Source: Moraxellaceae bacterium | GTDB lineage: Bacteria > Pseudomonadota > Gammaproteobacteria > Pseudomonadales > Moraxellaceae | Direction: 5' to 3' | Assembly: GCA_030646295.1 (NCBI GenBank) | Contig: JAUSND010000016.1 | Span: 310,001-374,000 of the forward strand | DNA: 64,000 nt | Part shown: positions 1-8,879 of the stretch, piece after piece | Position numbering within the stretch: position 1 is the first letter of the stretch | Layout: the number at the start of each line of letters is the position of its first letter | Made by a program: the position numbers and the translations under genes | Notes under the pieces: generated by a model | The model's database searches: none | What the model saw: the letters and a program-made list of their open reading frames with translations, nothing else | What the model was told of the DNA's origin: nothing

Positions 1-1
1 A

Positions 2-340
2 ACCGGTCTTGGCACAACGGTTGCCAATCTGAATACCTACCAGATTCCCTACAATGTGCAAAACCTGCACAGTGCCGAAGTGAACTCAACGCTCTTTGGC
101 TTGTCCTTTCAGAAAGAGGCCGGGGTGCAGTATCCGGGCTATGCAATCGGTATGCAGAAGGGCTGGAGCATGTACCTTCCAAATGCATTCACCCTGACGG
201 TTTCGCAGCCGACCACACAGTTTGTGAGTAACATCATGTCGGGTGCTGCGGCTGCCGGTAATATCATCGGGTTGCCTACGGCAGTTGGTGGCGGCGGCAG
301 GGTGTATGACAATTGCTGGGGCACGGCGGTTTTTTGTTGA
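2..340 (+). CDS. C-terminal end of an unrecognised, probably secreted protein (5' truncated)
   Basis: The frame is open from the window edge to a TGA, giving about 112 residues of a longer protein whose start lies outside the window. The fragment is rich in Gly, Ala, Thr, Asn and Ser, has no evident membrane segment and ends in a short stretch with two cysteines (DNCWGTAVFC). I do not recognise a family. It lies about 50 bases upstream of a Fil-like secreted protein on the same strand, so a surface or secreted role in the same operon is possible. That role is inferred from position alone. Confidence 0.6.
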   Translation, partial: TGLGTTVANLNTYQIPYNVQNLHSAEVNSTLFGLSFQKEAGVQYPGYAIGMQKGWSMYLPNAFTLTVSQPTTQFVSNIMSGAAAAGNIIGLPTAVGGGGRVYDNCWGTAVFC

Positions 341-393
341 ATGTCGCCTTTACAGACTGAAAAGTGGAACGACCAGATTATCGAGCGTGGCGT

Positions 394-2508
394 ATGCATA
401 AAATAAAAATGAAAGCATTGGCGCTGGCAATCCTGTTGTCAGGTGGCATTGCACATCCGGTACTGGCACTGGATGACATCACCGATGGCGAGCTTGCCGA
501 TATTTCCGGTCAGGATGGCTTGTCACTCAGCTTCACCGATCCGCCAGCCGGGGTTCAGGCAAATACAATCCAGTGGCAAACCACGCCCACCAATGGTCTT
601 GAGCTTGGTTCAGCGGCCACGCCGGTGAATCTCAAACGCATAGATACCTCACGCCCCTTGATCAATGCCCATCTTGATGCCGGCTCCGATGGCACCACTC
701 CATGGGTGTCACTGAATACGGACTGGGCCAATTCACGTCTGGATATCGGCTCGATTGGCCTGACGGGCGTCAGCGGCAGCTTTGGCCGTTATGTGATTGA
801 TGCGGCAGGCACCTTCAGTGTGCGCAATGCGGGTGGCATTCTTAACGTCAACAGTGCTACCTGGGGTGCAGGCACAACAATCAACATTGGTGGGGTGAAT
901 CCCGCCTTGTGGACGCCAGGCACTCTGGGCGCCTCGACTCCTGGTCAGATCTACTGGCGGCAGGGAACGTCCGAGTTGAGTATGGGTGACTACACCTTTT
1001 TCTTTGACATGACGGATGGGCGTATTGGCGTTGACAACAATGGTTTGCTTGTCCAGAGCAAGCCAGGCTCTAAAATCAAATTCGCCTTGTCGCTCGATTT
1101 CACCTATGACGCCACCGGTACGTCTCCCTTTGCAATTACGGGAGCGGACAAATCAATGCTGTACTGGGGCTGGCGCGGGCACCAGACGGACTTTACTCTT
1201 CGGCTGAATGGCAAGGGTCGTGTAAAGGATGATAATACTGGCAACCTGAACGGCTTGGGCGCTTCTCTGGCGTTCAATTATGACCCCGATTTTGTCTGGA
1301 TCATTGGTGAGGGCGGTACCAATCCGTTCAAGATCGAGTTTGGTAACTGGACGCTGCTGCCGGGTAATACGCTGGCATATAACCTGCCATCCGTGACACT
1401 GGATCAGCTTGATGTCGGGCAAGGGGTTGCAGGTCTGTGCTGGGGTCAGAACACGATTAGTGCAACTGCCAACGGCACGTGTACAGGATCCGGAACAGGT
1501 TCTGCAGCTAGCAACTTTGCCGCACAACCAATCAAGGTTCGTGCAGCGGCAGATGCCAAGGCACTGGCCCTTGGTGTTCGCGACATGACTCTTTCGGCAT
1601 ACTCATCAACAGTCGACCTGATTGATCGTACGTCCAATGCCGCCAAGGCTCCACAGCGCTATAACTGGGCACTGATTTATACGTTCGCCAATCTGGATGC
1701 CGACATCATCGTGACGCCGGTCGCAAGCAGTGACCGCATGCGGCTTGATCTGGCGCTGACAACCCAGACTCTGGAGACCGGCGACACCAATCGCTGGCAG
1801 AAAGGCACCAACTTCATGATTGGTGATACTGATACAGGGGTGAATCAGGGCATAGGCTTGATAGGCGCTGATGTTCTGATGGCAGTCCGTAATGGCACGT
1901 TGGGCCAGACAGCGAGTGGCATCAAGTTTGATTCTCCCCAGGTGCGTTACCAGTTGCGCGGGATGATTGCTGGCGGTGCTATTCCCGCTATGCCTGTCAT
2001 GCAGAAAATGGCCTATATCGACATGAACCTTGAGGCTGACCGCTTTGTTCTGACGCTTGGTCCTGCGGCTACGGGAAAGGCTCTGACGTATTCTGGCTTT
2101 ATCAATATCATCAACAGCAATATTGCCGATTTCTCCAATCCGGTCCCCACCGCCGGAAATCATATACATGATGACGGCACATACTTGTCATTGTCTGAGC
2201 CAAACTTCTCCAAGCTTGGTGTTGATTTCCGTTTTGCGGACATTACTGGCTCGGTTGAAGTCACTGATGGCAAAGTGGATTTGCAGGGTGAAAGCGAAGG
2301 CCAGTTCCGGTTGCTGATTTCCAACAACATCAAGGTTGGTAGTACAGCCACTCACCCCTGCGCATTTGGGGTAGCCTCATGTGCTGCCGTGGTCGGTACA
2401 CCGTTGCAGGTAGGCAGGCTTGAGTTCGGTGGCAAGGATCTGGGTGCTCTTGTCATGCCAAGTGGCATTATTCGTGCCCAGGTGACAATGATGCCTCAGG
2501 TTCCGTAA
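394..2508 (+). CDS. Fil-like/DUF6160-type secreted protein
   Basis: A protein of about 704 residues. It has a signal peptide (basic MHKIKMK, a hydrophobic stretch, cleavage near HPVLA) and then LDDITDGELADISGQDGL. That N-terminal motif is typical of the DUF6160/FilA-like surface proteins of Acinetobacter and relatives. The remainder looks like a beta-rich repetitive exported protein, heavy in Thr, Ser, Asn, Gly and Asp, with no membrane helices. The frame extends upstream to a GTG at 364, but the ATG at 394 places the signal peptide at the N terminus; an ATG at 409 is also possible. Fil proteins have been annotated as pilus-assembly related, but the function is poorly established. The family call rests on the N-terminal motif only. 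Confidence 0.6.
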   Translation: MHKIKMKALALAILLSGGIAHPVLALDDITDGELADISGQDGLSLSFTDPPAGVQANTIQWQTTPTNGLELGSAATPVNLKRIDTSRPLINAHLDAGSDGTTPWVSLNTDWANSRLDIGSIGLTGVSGSFGRYVIDAAGTFSVRNAGGILNVNSATWGAGTTINIGGVNPALWTPGTLGASTPGQIYWRQGTSELSMGDYTFFFDMTDGRIGVDNNGLLVQSKPGSKIKFALSLDFTYDATGTSPFAITGADKSMLYWGWRGHQTDFTLRLNGKGRVKDDNTGNLNGLGASLAFNYDPDFVWIIGEGGTNPFKIEFGNWTLLPGNTLAYNLPSVTLDQLDVGQGVAGLCWGQNTISATANGTCTGSGTGSAASNFAAQPIKVRAAADAKALALGVRDMTLSAYSSTVDLIDRTSNAAKAPQRYNWALIYTFANLDADIIVTPVASSDRMRLDLALTTQTLETGDTNRWQKGTNFMIGDTDTGVNQGIGLIGADVLMAVRNGTLGQTASGIKFDSPQVRYQLRGMIAGGAIPAMPVMQKMAYIDMNLEADRFVLTLGPAATGKALTYSGFINIINSNIADFSNPVPTAGNHIHDDGTYLSLSEPNFSKLGVDFRFADITGSVEVTDGKVDLQGESEGQFRLLISNNIKVGSTATHPCAFGVASCAAVVGTPLQVGRLEFGGKDLGALVMPSGIIRAQVTMMPQVP

Positions 2509-2580
2509 TTCTCCGGAACCTGATGTTGGCTGCTGAAGTGATATTCCAGTTTTTGCCGGTAGTAGGGATATCGTGTTGCC

Positions 2581-4209
2581 ATGACAAGGCGTAAAAAAAA
2601 AATAGCGGCATCTGCTGCTATTGCTTCATCGCCAACAGCGACTGAATCATCTGCAGTTCTGACTTCCTCACACCATAGGGCAATCCTGCTTCTGGCAGCG
2701 GTTGCCCTTTTTATTTTCTACGCGGCGCTGAGCTATTTGTCGCGGGGAAATAATGCCTGGTGGTATATCGACTTTGTTGCCGAAGGTAATGTGCTCTGGG
2801 GTGATGATGCTTACCGCTATTTCATTGCGCGCTCAGCATGGATTAATCCGGATGTTTACTGGTTCAACTTCACCTTGCCCGTGGCTGTGGTTGCGGACGG
2901 AATTCTGACAACACTGGCTAACGGACACTTGCTATATGCCAGATGGCTAAAGTCGGCATTAACGGTTGTCTCGGTTTTTCTGGTGTATCAGGCCTGCATC
3001 AGGCTTCAGGTTTCAAGGCATGCAAGTGCGATAAGTGCGCTTCTTCTGGCTCTTATGCCCCTTTATTTTTTTGTGTCGATCAGTTTTTTCGGGGAGTCCT
3101 GGCTGGCTGTCCTTATAAGTGCGGCGCTATATCTTCATGTTGATCGCAAAGAAAATATTGCTGCAGTGCTGGTTTCACTCATGCCCTTGGTGCGCCCTGA
3201 AGGGATTTTTTTCGTGGCTGCATATTCTGTGTTTGCTGCTGCAAGAAGAAGTTGGGTGACAGCGGTATTGCCATTGGTGGCTGGTGGCATTTACTTTTTC
3301 ATGATCATTCTCATCGGGCCAGGACTCGAGGCCTATTCGGGCTGGCGCTTTGAGATGATGAAAATATATGAAGGCGCCCAGAACTGGTATGGCGGCCCTC
3401 TGGGCCGGCTCTCCAAGGTTTTCTTTTTGCCATGGCTGGCCTTGGCACTATTCGGGTTGTGCTTGCGCCATGCCAGCATCATGAGACCGTTCCTGCTGGC
3501 GGGATTGGCCGTAATTGCCATGATTGTTGGCTCTGTCGTGCTAAAGACAGCAAATTTTGAGCCGCGCTATCTTGCGCCGATAATGCCTATCCTGGCGGTT
3601 GGCTTTGCTCTGGCGATGGATCGTATACGAGTGTATCTATTGTCCCGTCGCCAGGAAAAACTGGCGATTGGATTTGTCATTGTAATGTCGGTATCGACGT
3701 TGGTGGCTCAGTTCTTCTCGGTATATGTCTTTGATCATATTCGTCAGTATTATGTTGATAATGGTGAATTGCCGAGAGAAGTGGTTGCGCAGCCATTAAG
3801 TATGGGGACGTACTTCAAGGGGCTATCAGGGGCTGAGATTGACAGTTATCGTGAGTTTGCCGGTGTTGTGACGGAAATGATGCGTGTCAATCCGGGTATA
3901 AAGACGCTGGTTGTCAGTAATTTCCTTGTATTCTATTTTCTTGATCCGGAAAAGATGCCGTCAGATGTCCGGGTTGTATTTGCAATATTCGGCAGGGGGC
4001 GGCTTGACTCCATCGTGGGGCAAGATAAAACGGCTGGTTATTTTGCCAGTGAGCCATTTTATGGTGAGTTTGCATTGAGTCCTCCAGGTAGTGAAAAGAA
4101 CCTTTTGCTGTACCTCGATCGTATTCCGGCGGGGGATTATCCCTATCACTGGCGCGTTGGCGATAATGATATTTTCTTGTTTAACGGGAAGCTGCTGCAG
4201 TCGCACTGA
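2581..4209 (+). CDS. GT-C family membrane glycosyltransferase (ArnT/PMT-like)
   Basis: A 542-residue protein with a basic N terminus, about ten hydrophobic segments between residues 35 and 380, and a soluble C-terminal domain. An acidic pair in WGDDAYRYF (around residue 78), in the first periplasmic loop, matches the catalytic loop of GT-C enzymes, which move sugars from polyprenyl-phosphate donors to lipids, proteins or glycans on the periplasmic face. It is the first gene of a rightward run with a hydroxylase-type protein, a GT2 transferase and a WecD-like acetyltransferase. The GT2 protein is a plausible maker of its polyprenyl-linked donor. The acceptor cannot be read from the sequence. 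The gene looks AT-richer than ppsA and aceA. Confidence 0.65.
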   Translation: MTRRKKKIAASAAIASSPTATESSAVLTSSHHRAILLLAAVALFIFYAALSYLSRGNNAWWYIDFVAEGNVLWGDDAYRYFIARSAWINPDVYWFNFTLPVAVVADGILTTLANGHLLYARWLKSALTVVSVFLVYQACIRLQVSRHASAISALLLALMPLYFFVSISFFGESWLAVLISAALYLHVDRKENIAAVLVSLMPLVRPEGIFFVAAYSVFAAARRSWVTAVLPLVAGGIYFFMIILIGPGLEAYSGWRFEMMKIYEGAQNWYGGPLGRLSKVFFLPWLALALFGLCLRHASIMRPFLLAGLAVIAMIVGSVVLKTANFEPRYLAPIMPILAVGFALAMDRIRVYLLSRRQEKLAIGFVIVMSVSTLVAQFFSVYVFDHIRQYYVDNGELPREVVAQPLSMGTYFKGLSGAEIDSYREFAGVVTEMMRVNPGIKTLVVSNFLVFYFLDPEKMPSDVRVVFAIFGRGRLDSIVGQDKTAGYFASEPFYGEFALSPPGSEKNLLLYLDRIPAGDYPYHWRVGDNDIFLFNGKLLQSH

Positions 4210-4224
4210 GCGACCGGGGTTGTA

Positions 4225-4821
4225 ATGAATAATCAGATGCCGACCAACTATAAAGAAGTGGCCGGGTTCATGCTAAGTCACTCAGGTCCAAAGGTTGCCT
4301 TGCTGGCTTTGGTTCTTTGTCTGATTTACAGGGGAGTGCACGGTTGGCACTGGATTGATGTTGTTATCGTATCTTCCATGTTTTTCTTGCGCGGGTTCCT
4401 TGAGTGGACGTTCCACAAATATGTCTGGCATTCTCATCCTTTGCCACTTGTGCACTGGAAAATAAAAGGCCCAATCGCAATAATGCATGCCAATCACCAT
4501 AAAAACCCCTATGCAAGCGAGGGACTTATTTTTGGTGGACCAGGTGTTCTCGCTGTCTGTGCCCTGATTACCGGAGGCGGGTTTCTGGTTTTGCAGTCTT
4601 TCTCATTGGGTGTCAGCTTTCTGACTGGTTTTCTGCTCGTTTTGATGGTTCATGAGTGGCATCATGTTCTTGCGCACTCGAATATTGATCCCATATCGCC
4701 ATTGTTCAGGCGGGCCGTGATGTGTCACCGGCTTCATCATCATGAGGATGCTCGTGCTTATATGGGTGTGAGTTCGGTGCTGGCTGACAAGGTTATGGGA
4801 ACGAATGGGAGCGGACAGTGA
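4225..4821 (+). CDS. Fatty acid hydroxylase/sterol desaturase superfamily membrane protein
   Basis: A 198-residue protein with four to five hydrophobic segments and the histidine clusters of the di-iron membrane hydroxylase superfamily: HKYVWHSH, HANHHK, HEWHH and HRLHHHE. These clusters bind two irons that activate oxygen for hydroxylation or desaturation of lipid chains or carotenoids. The start is an ATG 16 bases after the GT-C stop, so the two are probably co-transcribed. Its place between two glycosyltransferases suggests that it modifies the lipid part of the carrier or acceptor, but this is inference. The substrate is unknown, and carotenoid hydroxylase relatives share the same motifs. 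Confidence 0.75.
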   Translation: MNNQMPTNYKEVAGFMLSHSGPKVALLALVLCLIYRGVHGWHWIDVVIVSSMFFLRGFLEWTFHKYVWHSHPLPLVHWKIKGPIAIMHANHHKNPYASEGLIFGGPGVLAVCALITGGGFLVLQSFSLGVSFLTGFLLVLMVHEWHHVLAHSNIDPISPLFRRAVMCHRLHHHEDARAYMGVSSVLADKVMGTNGSGQ

Positions 4822-4864
4822 CACGCTTTTCCGGTTGTCAGCGTAGTGGGCGAAAATACTTTCT

Positions 4865-5566
4865 GTGATCACGATTATTACGACAGCAAGCCCTTCCTGG
4901 GATGAAACAAGGCGATTTGTGCTTGCTGTTGCAGCCTATCAGGCATCCCGTAATTGTACTATTGAGCTGATTGTTGTTGATGATTTGAGGGTCTTGTCGG
5001 GTGTTGAGAAAGTTGGTCAATTGGCGCCGTATGTTTTTGTCAAGCTTTTTGTTCCGGAGGTAAAAGGCCAGCTTGATTCAGGTATTCGTGCATTGGCTCA
5101 TGCAAATGGCGAGCTTATTGTAACGATTGATCCGGACATGCATGAGAACCTGGCTGATATTGACCGGTTTGTTGAAAAGCAGGCTTCAGGGTGCTCCCTT
5201 GTCTATGGCGTAAGGGTTGCTCGTGGCGATGTCTCTTGGCTCAGGGTCTTGATCTCAAGGCTTTATAATCGGGTTGTCCGGAAGATTTTCTTGATCCCTG
5301 TTCATGACATCAATACGCCGATGCTGCTTTTGTCTGCAGACATAGTGCCTGAGATATTGGGCTATGATGGACGTTGTGGTCTCGTGAAGGTTTATTTTCC
5401 ATATGTATTGGGGGCCCGCTTTGCCGAGGTAAAGATTGAGGTCTCTGGCATGTCAAAAACATCATCCTATTCATACCTGAGGCTTGCAGGCTTCATGTTC
5501 AGGCAGCTTGCCGGACTGTCGGTCTTTCTGAGATTCAGGTTGGGATCGCATCGTCATGTCGCATGA
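4865..5566 (+). CDS. Family 2 glycosyltransferase (polyprenyl-phosphate sugar synthase-like)
   Basis: A 233-residue GT-A fold glycosyltransferase beginning at a GTG (MITIITTASPSWDE). Visible features are the nucleotide-binding acidic pair IVVDD near residue 40 and the DxD-like metal site TIDPDMHENL near residue 90, followed by YGVR. This layout resembles dolichol-phosphate mannose synthase and ArnC. There are no clear C-terminal membrane helices, unlike ArnC, although the last 40 residues are fairly hydrophobic. The 3' end overlaps the next gene by 11 bases, implying translational coupling to the acetyltransferase. The likely role is to load a nucleotide sugar onto a polyprenyl carrier for the GT-C enzyme upstream. 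The sugar is not known. Confidence 0.7.
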   Translation: MITIITTASPSWDETRRFVLAVAAYQASRNCTIELIVVDDLRVLSGVEKVGQLAPYVFVKLFVPEVKGQLDSGIRALAHANGELIVTIDPDMHENLADIDRFVEKQASGCSLVYGVRVARGDVSWLRVLISRLYNRVVRKIFLIPVHDINTPMLLLSADIVPEILGYDGRCGLVKVYFPYVLGARFAEVKIEVSGMSKTSSYSYLRLAGFMFRQLAGLSVFLRFRLGSHRHVA

Positions 5567-6518
5567 TATTTATCAGGTTTGCTCCGCGTTCGCAGGGGTT
5601 TCGTGTTCCGGATTGGAGTTTTATTCAAGATTCAGGTATCACCCAGGCTTTTCATCAGGCGATGTATCAAGGATCTCTTCAATTGATTTTTCGTTGCTGT
5701 TCAATGATGAAAACATCGGGTTTTTTGCCATGTCTTCAGGTGAGGCTGTGGCACTTTGCGTGGCTGTCAAAAGTGTTTGGGAGTCCGCTTATTTTGATGT
5801 CTCTATGGCGCGTCTTTATTGTTTTTCTTCTATCAATGTTGATGCTGATCTGATTTCTCTCCTTGTAAATAAAACGGTTAGCCATGCGTTTGAGCGATCC
5901 GGGATTTGTCATTTCTCGATTGATGTTGATATTGATAATTACAAGGTTCTCAATTGTTTGTCCGGGAACGGATTTGAGATTCTTGATCTCAAGCGGACGT
6001 ATTTTACAAACAAGCTGGGTACGAATCCGGAGTTTTCGAGGTCTGTTGCCAGGGTCAGGGATTATACGGATGCAGACGCTGATGTTGTTCGAGAGATAAT
6101 TACAGCTGCAAAGTTCGAGACTCGCTTTACCCGTGACAGATTTCTGAAAAAGGATGCCTCTGATTCGCTGTATCAACAGTGGTTTTTGAATCTTGTGAAA
6201 GACTCGGGGTCGGGCTCCCATGTTGTAGTTTTTGAACGGATGGGGCGTGTTGTCGGATGTGGTGGTATCGGGGAAATGAGCTTTTCCCGTTACGGGATTG
6301 ACAGGAAAATGCGCACTGGAAGTCTTTATGCCTGCTCTTCTGAGGGGGTGGGGGGCTATGCTCCGGTGCTGTATCGGCTAACCAGTGATGCGATTGCCAG
6401 TCATGGCCTGGTTGAGACTACGGTTTCGTTGAATAATGCGTCGGCCGTCAGGGTGGTTGAGGGGGTTCGCCCAAATCGCTCTACCACCTCATATGCAATG
6501 CGGCGATTCATTCAATAG
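5556..6518 (+). CDS. WecD-like GNAT N-acetyltransferase
   Basis: A 320-residue protein. The part from about residue 165 follows WecD (dTDP-4-amino-4,6-dideoxygalactose N-acetyltransferase) closely. It starts RDYTDADADVVREI, continues through TRFTRDRF and LYQQWF, and ends NNASAVRVVEGVRPNRSTTSYAMRRF-like as in WecD. The first 160 residues form an extra region with a WecD-like feature (a GFEIL strand) and may be a degenerate second GNAT fold. The family N-acylates a 4-amino-6-deoxy sugar. The gene faces the WecE-type aminotransferase with only 33 bases between stops, which strengthens the amino-sugar assignment. The acyl group transferred and the exact sugar remain open. Confidence 0.65.
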   Translation: MSHDIYQVCSAFAGVSCSGLEFYSRFRYHPGFSSGDVSRISSIDFSLLFNDENIGFFAMSSGEAVALCVAVKSVWESAYFDVSMARLYCFSSINVDADLISLLVNKTVSHAFERSGICHFSIDVDIDNYKVLNCLSGNGFEILDLKRTYFTNKLGTNPEFSRSVARVRDYTDADADVVREIITAAKFETRFTRDRFLKKDASDSLYQQWFLNLVKDSGSGSHVVVFERMGRVVGCGGIGEMSFSRYGIDRKMRTGSLYACSSEGVGGYAPVLYRLTSDAIASHGLVETTVSLNNASAVRVVEGVRPNRSTTSYAMRRFIQ

Positions 6519-6551
6519 CTTCTTGTGTGGACTGTGTGGAGGTAGTCCGTG

Positions 6552-7679
6552 TTATTGGCGGTTTCCTATGATTGCGGTCATGGTCTGGATGCAATTTTCT
6601 GGAAGGCCAGGCCATAGTGGAAGCCTTAATACTCTTCCGGGGAGGGCAGTGCTGTTAGGGAGAGATGGCTCTCTTGAATAAAGCAGGCCTTCCGGAGAGA
6701 GATGCAAAGGCTCGTAATGACTTGTGCACTCTATGCCTGCACTTTTCCCGGCTTTTACGATGTCGTCTCTTTTCTCGCGTGATGAAAACAGTACGTAATA
6801 AATATGACTGTTATGCTGTGCTGTCGGTGGAATGAAGGGCGTTGAGATATCCCCATTTGTACGCAGGCCTTTTAGCGCTGCATCATAGGCATTCCAGTGC
6901 ACGGCCCTTTTGGCTGTAATTTCCCTTGCATCCTCCAGTTGTGCGCACAAATACGCGGCCGCCAGTTCGCCAACTGACGATGAAGTGCCAATTCCGCTCC
7001 ATGTGTACTTTTCAACCTTGCCGGCCAGGAAGTCTTTGCGGTTGGTTCCTTTTTCCCTGAGTATTTCGGCCGTCTCAAGAAATTCGCTGTGATTTACCAG
7101 AAGGGCACCACCTTCGCCACAATGGATGTTTTTTGTGGCATGAAACGAGAATGTGCCAAGATGTCCTATGGTTCCGGCAGATTTTCCCTTGTATGTCGAA
7201 AGAAATGCCTGTGCGGCATCTTCGATTACAAACAGGTCGTGTTTTTTTGCGATTGCCATGATTGTGTTCATTTCACAGGGTATGCCTGCGTAGTGGACGG
7301 CAATAATCGCTTTTGTCCTTGGGGTAATTGCGGCCTCTATCAATGTCTCGTCAATGTTGAGCGTGTCATGACGGATGTCGACAAAAACGGGCCGGGCGCC
7401 ACGCAAAAGAAAGGCATTGGCTGTGGACGGGAAGGTAAAGGAGGGCATGATGATCTCGTCATCAGGTCCTGTGCCGACAAGGATTGCAGCCATTTCCAGT
7501 GCGGCGGTGCATGAGTTTGTCAGCAGTACATTTGATGCACCGGTATGCTGCCGGATCAGGGCTTCGCTGCGTTCGGTAAAGCGGCCGCCAGCGGCTGTTT
7601 TACCGCTTTCAATCACTTCGCGGATGTATGCCAGTTCCCTGCCTGTGACATAGGGATTATTGAAGGGAATATTGGTCAT
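6552..7679 (-). CDS. wecE: dTDP-4-amino-4,6-dideoxygalactose transaminase (WecE/RffA type)
   Basis: A 375-residue DegT/DnrJ/EryC1 PLP aminotransferase, close in length to E. coli WecE. Landmarks are PFNNPYVTGRELAYI at the N terminus, LLTNSCTAALEMAA, the EDAAQ motif, the PLP lysine in FSFHATKN, GEGGALLVN and REKGTNR. Known WecE makes dTDP-Fuc4N from dTDP-4-keto-6-deoxyglucose using glutamate. The ATG start at 7679 removes a non-homologous extension of the open frame. It lies 58 bases downstream of ppsR on the same strand, so read-through from ppsR is possible, while its functional partners appear to be the genes on the other strand that converge on it. The family call is strong; the product is assigned by similarity. 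Confidence 0.88.
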   Translation of the reverse strand: MTNIPFNNPYVTGRELAYIREVIESGKTAAGGRFTERSEALIRQHTGASNVLLTNSCTAALEMAAILVGTGPDDEIIMPSFTFPSTANAFLLRGARPVFVDIRHDTLNIDETLIEAAITPRTKAIIAVHYAGIPCEMNTIMAIAKKHDLFVIEDAAQAFLSTYKGKSAGTIGHLGTFSFHATKNIHCGEGGALLVNHSEFLETAEILREKGTNRKDFLAGKVEKYTWSGIGTSSSVGELAAAYLCAQLEDAREITAKRAVHWNAYDAALKGLRTNGDISTPFIPPTAQHNSHIYYVLFSSREKRDDIVKAGKSAGIECTSHYEPLHLSPEGLLYSREPSLPNSTALPGRVLRLPLWPGLPENCIQTMTAIIGNRQ

Positions 7680-7737
7680 TTTCCGTATGCCAGTGCAGGG
7701 AGGCTTATTGTTGTTTTGCTTTGTCTGTTCTGGCGGT

Positions 7738-8556
7738 TCAAACCAGGCGACGCTTGATTCCTGCCTGGGCCAGAATCCTTGTCGAGATTTCCTCGATCGA
7801 TAAATGCGTCGTGTTGATATAGGGAATGCCTTCCTTGTTGAACAGCGCTTCTGCAGCACGGATCTCGATCTCGCACTGCTGGATTGATGCGTAACGACTG
7901 TTGGCTTTGCGCTCGTTGCGTATGGCACACAGTCGCTCGGGGTCAATGGTCAGGCCAAACAGCTTGCGTTTGTGCTCCTTGAGCGCGCCGGGAAGTCGCA
8001 GGTCATCAAAGTCATCTTCTGTCAGCGGGTAATTTCCCACGTGTACGCCAAACTGAAGTGCCATGTACAGCGAGGTCGGGGTTTTTCCCGAGCGTGAGAC
8101 GCCTGTCAGGATGATGTCGGCCTTGTCATAGTGACGTGTACGGGCACCATCATCGTTGTCCAGGGCAAAGTGCACGGCATCAATTCGAACCCCGTAGGCC
8201 TCATTGTTGATGATGGAGTGGGTTTTGCCGACCACGGTGGTGGGGGCGGCACACAGCTCGGTTTCCAGTTTGCCCAGATAGGTCTCGAATACGTCCATCA
8301 TGAAGGCATTGGCGGTGGCGATGATGTCGCGGACCTGGCGATTGACGATGGTGTCAATGATGATGGGACGGACGCCATCATCTTCTGCCACCTTGTTGAT
8401 CTGCTGAACCAGGCTTCTGGCCTTGTCTTCGGTGTCCACATAGGGGATGGCCGACTCATCAAACTGGACCGTGTCAAACTGGGCCAGCAGGCTGCGGCCC
8501 AGTGTTTCGGCCGTGATGCCGGTACCGTCGGAGACAAAAAAAACGCTGCGTTTCAT
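7738..8556 (-). CDS. ppsR: PEP synthase regulatory protein PpsR (bifunctional kinase/pyrophosphorylase)
   Basis: A 272-residue DUF299 protein. It has the N-terminal motif [19 protein letters not shown] and a P-loop-like GVSRSGKT near residue 150. PpsR phosphorylates a threonine near the catalytic histidine of PEP synthase using ADP and removes it by phosphorolysis, switching gluconeogenic flux. It is divergent from ppsA across a 323-base gap, a common arrangement. The ATG at 8556 begins directly with the conserved N terminus. Nothing is unusual in the sequence. Transcription runs on toward wecE with no clear terminator between the two. Confidence 0.95.
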   Translation of the reverse strand: MKRSVFFVSDGTGITAETLGRSLLAQFDTVQFDESAIPYVDTEDKARSLVQQINKVAEDDGVRPIIIDTIVNRQVRDIIATANAFMMDVFETYLGKLETELCAAPTTVVGKTHSIINNEAYGVRIDAVHFALDNDDGARTRHYDKADIILTGVSRSGKTPTSLYMALQFGVHVGNYPLTEDDFDDLRLPGALKEHKRKLFGLTIDPERLCAIRNERKANSRYASIQQCEIEIRAAEALFNKEGIPYINTTHLSIEEISTRILAQAGIKRRLV

Positions 8557-8879
8557 GTGGGCTTCCTGTCGTTACTGACCCGCCAGCGGGGCGGGTGGAC
8601 AAACGGGGAACAATCCGGGCAGGCTCTACGGCCAAAGTCTTGGTTCAGAAGACAAATTCTGCCATTTTACGGCAAGCATTTTACGCCGGAGTTGAGTACA
8701 ATTCTGGGCCTCGGACCGGGGTCGAACGGCAGTAAACAGGGCCTGAGGCTGCCCCCGAGTGTATGTCCAAACGCCTGGCGTGAATAGCGGTCTATATCAA
8801 AAACTGCTTTCTTATCAGGCGCTTGTGGTCGTCAACCACGGCCTTCACACAGATTCAGATACCGCTAGGGAGTCCTGCC
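8557..8879. promoter_or_regulatory. ppsR-ppsA divergent intergenic region
   Basis: A gene-free spacer of 323 bases. It contains a tandem direct repeat CATTTTACG at 8663-8671 and 8677-8685 (14-base period), followed by a -10-like TACAAT at 8697-8702 on the + strand. The spacing fits regulator binding just upstream of a ppsA promoter. A Shine-Dalgarno AGGGAG at 8867-8872 lies 7 bases before the TTG start of ppsA. No coding frame here looks real. The promoter call is a pattern match only. Confidence 0.35.
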
